From NCBI GenBank assembly GCA_963680875.1, contig OY804577.1, positions 146,772,196 to 146,836,195 on the forward strand: a DNA stretch of 64,000 bases, read 5' to 3'. The stretch comes from Bathymodiolus brooksi (lineage: Eukaryota; Mollusca; Bivalvia; Mytilida; Modiolidae). The translations under genes were made by a program, and so were the position numbers. Shown in pieces: positions 29,801 to 64,000 of this stretch (its first letter is position 1; every line of letters begins with the position of its first letter). The notes below the pieces were generated by a model. The model saw only the letters and a program-made list of their open reading frames with translations. It made no database searches and was not told the DNA's origin.

Positions 29801-32800
29801 ATATTTGATGGAATTAGAAGGAATTTCAACTGTAGATCTATATACAAAAACTTATTTTATGCCTTAAACTACATAATTTATGGGGTTAAAGCATGAGTTA
29901 ACAAAATTAAGAATGATGTGAACTGATTTTATGGGACAAAAAAAGGGGGGGCTAAATGTAAACATTTCATAGTATTTAGCTATTAAATATACAACTGAGT
30001 CATATATATGTGTAGAAATTGCTTATTATGTTAGAAATTAGCTTAATAACTGTAATATATAAGAGAATAGGTAAGTTTTGGTATATTACACAGTCTGAAC
30101 TCAACAGCTGTAAATGGAGATGTTTTCATTAAAAATCTTCAAGGGGGTACCTTTGCTTTTGAACACTTACTTATACTTGCAAATATTAGACAGCCACATA
30201 CCTTATGAGGTTTTTTGTGGTTGATATTGCCTAAGGAATAGAAATGAGGCCAATAAAGGGTTGGAGAAGCAAGTTGTGTTGCTCTTTAGGTGTCAAACCA
30301 GTAATTCAACCAATCAGAGCTAAGAACATATACAAAAGTAGTCCCTTTTAAAGAAAAAAATTCCTTTCACTTTGTTGTATTGTGACAAATACTGAATGGA
30401 ATGGAATAATTAAATTGATAATTGAAGTTAAATGTATAAGGATTATTTTGAGCCCACATTTGATTGATTTAGTTGTATTTTAATATGGATATGGAGGATT
30501 TGATGCATGACCTATAAATAGGGAATTTCTGGGGGATGACAGAGCTATTTTTAGAGTAGGTATTTTCCATAGCCGGGCATTTCACTGCAAGACTTTAAAC
30601 ATGGCCTGATATTTTGACAGAACGTAGAGGAATCATGGACGTTTCAGAAAATGTATGGTCTTCGAAAGGTTAAACTTAAGATAAAATGGCCAGGTAGGCT
30701 CGAAAAAACACAAATTTAGTAGAAAACCTTAAAGAAATTAATTATAGGTTTCACACCTTAAGTTAAAAAACATCAAATTGAACTTTTGTTGCTATCATGT
30801 TCAAATTAGCCTAATAATGTCACAACAGACACAGAGTGACATTTTTCATACAAAAATGTTACAAAATGCATTGTGGTGTCAGATTACATGGTCAAAATGC
30901 ATGTTATGTAACATTTTGGAATATTGCTTCCAAACACTGGATATACATGGACAGAGGGTATTGCAACTCATTTTATTTTTATTTATGACTTTATAATTAT
31001 TGGGAATATGTTATTGAATGTGTTTTTGCAGTAGAAGGGCATATAATATTGAAAATATGGTTGATATATAGAATTTTAAAAATTTCATCATGCACCAGTT
31101 TGTTGACTTCAAATATAGAATATGGCGATATCATGATTGGATTTTTTTCAATCCTACAATTTTTTCCTGGTAAATTTTGATAGTTTCAGTTAGAATACAT
31201 GTACAATGTACTCATAAAATAATATAAGGCTATAGAGAGCAGCTTTAATTGAAAATTATGTAGTAAAAACCTGATAATTTAAGTGATCCCAGAAAAATTA
31301 TTTTCACTGCTTAGCATTTTCTGTAAATTTTCCAAATTGTCAATTTGGATTTCATGTTTTAGAGTATTATTTGGCTGTAACAGTACATTTGAACATCCAG
31401 TTTACTTAAACAGTGGGAAAAAATGATGTGCAAGCATATATTTATTGAGTTTTGGGGGAAATTATAGTTTTGTACCATAAGAAATTCCAAAACTTGAATA
31501 TCAATAAATCATATTTTTGCATATTTGATGGAATTAGAAGGAATTTCAACTGTAGATCTATATACAAAAACTTATTTTATGCCTTAAACTACATAATTTA
31601 TGGGGTTAAAGCATGAGTTAACAAAATTAAGAATGATGTGAACTGATTTTATGGGACAAAAAAAGGGGGGGCTAAATGTAAACATTTCATAGTATTTAGC
31701 TATTAAATATACAACTGAGTCATATATGTGTAGAAATTGCTTATTATGTTAGAAATTAGCTTAATAACTGTAATATATAAGAGAATAGGTAAGTTTTGGT
31801 ATATTACACAGTCTGAACTCAACAGCTGTAAATGGAGATGTTTTCATTAAAAATCTTCAAGGGGGGTACCTTTGCTTTTGAACACTTACTTATACTTGCA
31901 AATATTAGACAGCCACATACCTTATGAGGTTTTTTGTGGTTGATATTGCCTAAGGAATAGAAATGAGGCCAATAAAGGGTTGGAGAAGCAAGTTTTGTTG
32001 CTCTTTAGGTGTCAAACCAGTAATTCAACCAATCAGAGCTAAGAACATATACAAAAGTAGTCCCTTTTAAAGAAAAAAATTCCTTTCACTTTGTTGTATT
32101 GTGACAAATACTGAATGGAATGGAATAATTAAATTGATAATTGAAGTTAAATGTATAAGGATTATTTTGAGCCCAAATTTGATTAATTTAGTTGTATTTT
32201 AATATGGATATGGAGGATTTGATGCATGACCTATAAATAGGGAATTTCTGGGGGATGACAGAGCTATTTTTAGAGTAGGTATTTTCCATAGCCGGGCATT
32301 TCACTGCAAGACTTTAAACATGGCCTGATATTTTGACAGAACGTAGAGGAATCATGGACGTTTCAGAAAATGTATGGTCTTCGAAAGGTTAAACTTAAGA
32401 TAAAATGGCCAGGTAGGCTCGAAAAAACACAAATTTAGTAGAAAACCTTAAAGAAATTAATTATAGGTTTCACACCTTAAGTTAAAAAACATCAAATTGA
32501 ACTTTTGTTGCTATCATGTTCAAATTAGCCTAATAATGTCACAACAGACACAGAGTGACATTTTTCATACAAAAATGTTACAAAATGCATTGTGGTGTCA
32601 GATTACATGGTCAAAATGCATGTTATGTAACATTTTGGAATATTGCTTCCAAACACTGGATATACATGGACAGAGGGTATTGCAACTCATTTTATTTTTA
32701 TTTATGACTTTATAATTATTGGGAATATGTTATTGAATGTGTTTTTGCAGTAGAAGGGCATATAATATTGAAAATATGGTTGATATATAGAATTTTAAAA

Positions 32801-33726
32801 ATTTCATCATGCACCAGTTTGTTGACTTCAAATATAGAATATGGCGATATCATGATTGGATTTTTTTCAATCCTACAATTTTTTCCTGGTAAATTTTGAT
32901 AGTTTCAGTTAGAATACATGTACAATGTACTCATAAAATAATATAAGGCTATAGAGAGCAGCTTTAATTGAAAATTATGTAGTAAAAACCTGATAATTTA
33001 AGTGATCCCAGAAAAATTATTTTCACTGCTTAGCATTTTCTGTAAATTTTCCAAATTGTCAATTTGGATTTCATGTTTTAGAGTATTATTTGGCTGTAAC
33101 AGTACATTTGAACATCCAGTTTACTTAAACAGTGGGAAAAAATGATGTGCAAGCATATATTTATTGAGTTTTGGGGGAAATTATAGTTTTGTACCATAAG
33201 AAATTCCAAAACTTGAATATCAATAAATCATATTTTTGCATATTTGATGGAATTAGAAGGAATTTCAACTGTAGATCTATATACAAAAACTTATTTTATG
33301 CCTTAAACTACATAATTTATGGGGTTAAAGCATGAATTAACAAAATTAAGAATGATGTGAACTGATTTTATGGGACAAAAAAAGGGGGGGCTAAATGTAA
33401 ACATTTCATAGTATTTAGCTATTAAATATACAACTGAGTCATATATATGTGTAGAAATTGCTTATTATGTTAGAAATTAGCTTAATAACTGTAATATATA
33501 AGAGAATAGGTAAGTTTTGGTATATTACACAGTCTGAACTCAACAGCTGTAAATGGAGATGTTTTCATTAAAAATCTTCAAGGGGGTACCTTTGCTTTTG
33601 AACACTTACTTATACTTGCAAATATTAGACAGCCACATACCTTATGAGGTTTTTTGTGGTTGATATTGCCTAAGGAATAGAAATGAGGCCAATAAAGGGT
33701 TGGAGAAGCAAGTTTTGTTGCTCTTT
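26848..33726. repeat. Array segment 4: four tandem A-C units of 1720 bp
   Basis: A starts at 26848, 28568, 30288 and 32007; C runs 27319-28567, 29039-30287, 30759-32006 and 32478-33726. The 37-bp satellite is absent. The A copies share GCCGGGCATTTC and ATGGCCTGA, not found elsewhere in the array, so this segment expanded on its own. The third C is one base shorter overall, having lost one TA dinucleotide and gained one G. Confidence 0.95.
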
Positions 33727-35960
33727 AGGTGTCAAACCAGTAATTCAACCAATCAGAGCTAAGAACATATACAAAAGTAGTCCCTTTTAAAGAAAAAAAT
33801 TCCTTTCACTTTGTTGTATTGTGACAAATACTGAATGGAATGGAATAATTAAATTGATAATTGAAGTTAAATGTATAAGGATTATTTTGAGCCCAAATTT
33901 GATTGATTTAGTTGTATTTTAATATGGATATGGAGGATTTGATGCATGACCTATAAATAGGGAATTTCTGGGGGATGACAGAGCTATTTTTAGAGTAGGT
34001 ATTTTCCATAGCCTGGCATTTCACTGCAAGACTTTAAACATGGTCTGATATTTTGACAGAACGTAGAGGAATCATGGACGTTTCAGAAAATGTATGGTCT
34101 TCGAAAGGTTAAACTTAAGATAAAATGGCCAGGTAGGCTCGAAAAAACACAAATTTAGTAGAAAACCTAAAAGAAATTAATAATAGGTTTCACACCTATA
34201 ACAAATCTGTATAGTAATAAACTGCTGTAATACTATAGCAAATCTGTATAGTAATAAACTGCTGTAATACTATAGCAAATCTGTATAGTAATAAACTGCT
34301 GTAATACTATAGTAAATCTGTATAGTAATAAACTGCTGTAATACTATAGTAAATATGCATAGTAATAAACTGCTGTAATACTATAACAAATCTGTATCGT
34401 AATAAACTGCTGTAATACTATAACAAATCTGTATAGTAATAAACTGCTGTAATACTATAACAAATCTGTATAGTAATAAACTGCTGTAATACTATAACAA
34501 ATCTGTATAGTAATAAACTGCTGTAATACTATAGCAAATCTGTATAGTAATAAACTGCTATAATACTATAGTAAATCTGTATAGTAATAAACTGCTGTAA
34601 TACTATAACAAATCTGTATAGTAATAAACTGCTGTAATACTATAGCAAATCTGTATAGTAATAAACTGCTGTAATACTATAGTAAATCTGTATAGTAATA
34701 AACTGCTGTAATACTATAACAAATCTGTATAGTAATAAACTGCTGTAATACTATAGCAAATCTGTATAGTAATAAACTGCTGTAATACTATAACATTTCT
34801 GTATAGTAATAAACTGCTGTAATACTATAACAAATCTGTATAGTAATAAACTGCTGTAATACTAGAGCAAATCTGTATAGTAATAAACTGCTGTAATACT
34901 ATAACAAATCTGTATAGTAATAAATTGCTGTAATACAATACCAAATCTGTATAGTAATAAACTGCTGTAATACTATAACAAATCTGTATAGTAATAAACT
35001 GCTGTAATACTATAACAAATCTGTATAGTAATAAACTGCTGTAATACTATAACAAATCTGTATAGTAATAAACTGCTGTAATACTATAGCAAATCTGTAT
35101 AGTAATAAAGTGCTGTAATACTATAACAAATCTGTATAGTAATAAACTGCTGTAATACTAGAGCAAATCTGTATAGAAATAAACTGCTGTAATACTATAG
35201 CAAATCTGTATAGTAATAAAGTGCTGTAATACTATAACAAATCTGTATAGTAATAAACTGCTGTAATACTATAGTAAATCTGTATAGTAATAAACTGCTG
35301 TAATACTATAGTAAAGCTGTATAGTAATAAACTGCTGTAATACTATAACAAATCTGTATAGTAATAAACTGCTGTAATACTATAACAAATCTGTATAGTA
35401 ATAAACTGCTGTAATACTATAACAAATCTGTATAGTAATAAACTGCTGTAATACTATAGCAAATCTGTATAGTAATAAACTGCTGTAATACTATAACAAA
35501 TCTGTATAGTAATAAACTGCTGTAATACTATAGCAAATCTGTGTAGTAATAAACTGCTGTAATACTATAACAAATCTGTATAGTAATAAACTGCTGTAAT
35601 ACTATAACAAATCTGTATAGTAATAAACTGCTGTAATACTATAGTAAAGCTGTATAGTAATAAACTGCTGTAATACTATAACAAATCTGTATAGTAATAA
35701 ACTGCTGTAATACTATAGCAAATCTGTATAGAAATAAACTGCTGTAATACTATAGCAAATCTGTATAGTAATAAACTGCTGTAATACTATAACAAATCTG
35801 TATAGTAATAAACTGCTGTAATACTATAGTAAATCTGTATAGTAATAAACTGCTGTAATACTATAGTAAAGCTGTATAGTAATAAACTGCTGTAATACTA
35901 TAACAAATCTGTATAGTAATAAACTGCTGTAATACAATAGTAAATCTGTATAGTAATAAA
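33727..35960. repeat. Array segment 5: last A module and terminal B block
   Basis: A covers 33727-34197 and B 34198-35960. This B block is the most variable of all. It carries unique monomer changes (ACATTTCTG, AATACCAAATC, AAAGTGCTG, AGAAATAAAC, TGTGTAGT), as expected for the edge of a satellite, where sequence exchange is least effective. The last monomer is cut after GTAATAAA and non-repetitive intron follows. Confidence 0.94.
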
Positions 35961-36323
35961 CAAAAATACAAATTTTCAGGAATTCTTATTTCAAATGTAT
36001 TAGGGGGGAGACATAATTTAATAATGTTTATTTCTTATTTATCTACTAATACATCAGTAAATTTAAATAATACATGCTACTATCATGAATATTGAATAGA
36101 CACATTTGTTTAAATTTTAACAAATAAATATATATCATGGTATATTCTTAGACTTGAACATAATGAAGTTACCCAGTGACAGAATCGTTGGTAACACACA
36201 ACTGATCATGATACTATACTCTCTATCCGTGGGTCGATTCATATGTAAATGTTGAGACTATTGGAGCGTGCTCAGTCGTAAGTTACCAACAAGTCCTGGC
36301 CAACATCTAATGTATATACTGAC
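35961..36323. other. Intronic sequence between exon i and the satellite array
   Basis: This is single-copy-looking AT-rich DNA. Starting from the donor GTCAGT at 36323 on the minus strand, no further STT3A exon, RNA gene or clear repeat is visible. Confidence 0.6.
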
Positions 36324-63155
<26,832 letters not shown>

Positions 63156-63785
63156 CTAAAAGATAAAACCACATAGCATGATAGAGGACTGCAGACGCTA
63201 TCATCAATCCTAAAAGATAAAACCACATGGCATGATAGAGGACTGCAGACATTATCATCAATCCTAAAAGATAAGACCACATGGCATGATAGAGGACTGC
63301 AGACATTATCATCAATCCTAAAAGATAAAACCACATGGCATGATAGAGGACTGCAGACATTATCATCAATCCTAAAAGATAAAACCACATGGCATGATAG
63401 AGGACTGCAGACATTATCATCAATCCTAAAAGATAAAACCACATGGCATGATAGAGGACTGCAGACATTATCATCAATCCTAAAAGATAAGACCACATGG
63501 CATGATAGAGGACTGCAGACATTATCATCAATCCTAAAAGATAAAACCACATGGCATGATAGAGGACTGCAGACATTATCATCAATCCTAAAAGATAAAA
63601 CCACATGGCATGATAGAGGACTGCAGACGCTATCATCAATCCTAAAAGATAAAAACATTATACATTTATCTGTATAACAATTCCTAATGTCAAGATAATT
63701 TCCCAGTAAAGATAAAAACATTATACATTTATCTATATAACAATTCCTAATGTCAAGGTACAGTACACTCCAAGTGTATCAACGA

Positions 63786-63898
63786 TCATACTCTCAGGTC
63801 CGACATATTCCTCCCAAAATGTCTGACAAATGTCCGACAAATTTGAGAGTCAACACTCTCTAAGTCCGACTATTTGGTCAGACATTTTGGTCAGACGT
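63786..63898. repeat. Imperfect palindrome upstream of exon a
   Basis: ATACTCTCAGGTCCGAC on the left pairs with GTCAGACGTGAGAGT on the right. CAAAATGTCTGAC and GTCAGACATTTTG are perfect 13-bp inverses between them, and TTTGAGAGTCAACACTCTC lies at the centre. The whole could fold as a long hairpin and probably is a foldback element or MITE. Confidence 0.65.
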
Positions 63899-64000
63899 GA
63901 GAGTGGATATTAAAAGATTTTTTTTTACATTTCTCGAGGTGAATATGTGAAACATTTTGTGATCGATGCGTATTTGTAAGCGTACTTTCTTTCCGGTGTG
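63899..64000. other. Window edge, unassigned intron
   Basis: No exon or repeat is recognised. The missing N-terminal exon(s) of STT3A should lie beyond this edge. Confidence 0.5.

Larger units (their letters stand above)
1..35960. repeat. Complex higher-order satellite array of modules A, B and C
   Basis: The whole left 36 kb consists of three modules joined head to tail. Module A (about 471 bp) alternates with either a block B (37-bp monomers) or module C (about 1249 bp). There are 21 A copies (the first cut by the window), 13 B blocks and 8 C copies. Copies differ by very few substitutions, so the amplification is recent. The array lies in the intron after STT3A exon i. It ends abruptly inside a 37-bp monomer at 35960, with no A module at that edge; the left edge is outside the window. 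Confidence 0.97.

Overview
This window is non-coding-rich eukaryotic DNA. It is AT-rich and intron-containing, and most of it is tandem repeat. The interspersed repeats (a family built on GAGGACCTTCCAA-type units with a GTTCACCTGG/CCAGGTGAAC terminus, a SINE with a GGAG-CCC-GAGA central core, and a TGACCTTTGACCTTGAAAATC family) look like those of molluscs, most likely a bivalve. That assignment rests on recognising the repeat families and was not searched.

Only one host gene is well supported. Nine consecutive exons on the minus strand, between 63155 and 36324, encode 425 in-frame codons of the catalytic subunit of the oligosaccharyltransferase complex, STT3A type. All junctions are AG/GT and the phases agree. 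The exons run from the second membrane region through the DNE and SVSE motifs to the start of the C-terminal lumenal domain. The N-terminal exon(s) lie to the right of the window. The WWDYG catalytic exon(s) should lie to its left, beyond a repeat array of at least 36 kb.

Layout, left to right. 1-35960: a satellite composite of three modules: A (471 bp, short inverted ends), B (blocks of a 37-bp monomer) and C (about 1249 bp). It forms higher-order units of 1720, 3092, 3377 and 4265 bp. 36324-36512: exon. 36705-40178: a 45/46-bp satellite. 40436-41687: a small inverted-repeat element and a TGACCT-rich element. 41794-41952: exon. 42140-43680: an 84-bp satellite that seems to derive from the neighbouring exon. 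43800-43882: exon. 43925-45775: two interspersed elements. 46035-46672: two exons. 46760-47531: a 70-bp satellite. 47557-50135: a DNA transposon with 17-bp perfect terminal inverted repeats and a nested element. 50750-52932: three exons with a small element and two SINEs between them. 52933-61058: a 23-bp satellite interrupted by a 4.1-kb element. 61063-62945: a decayed hAT-like transposase, itself interrupted by another element. 63010-63641: an exon whose 3' splice site and first part are repeated ten times in 54-bp units.

The most unusual pattern is that several satellites are built from this gene's own splice junctions. The 54-bp array repeats an acceptor plus 41 bp of exon, in frame. The 23-bp array repeats the acceptor of the next exon roughly 170 times and runs flush into it. 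A 50-bp duplication copies a third acceptor. The 84-bp array resembles an exon plus its donor side. The 37-bp satellite, in the only intron whose far end is not visible, also reads as repeated 3' splice sites on the gene strand.
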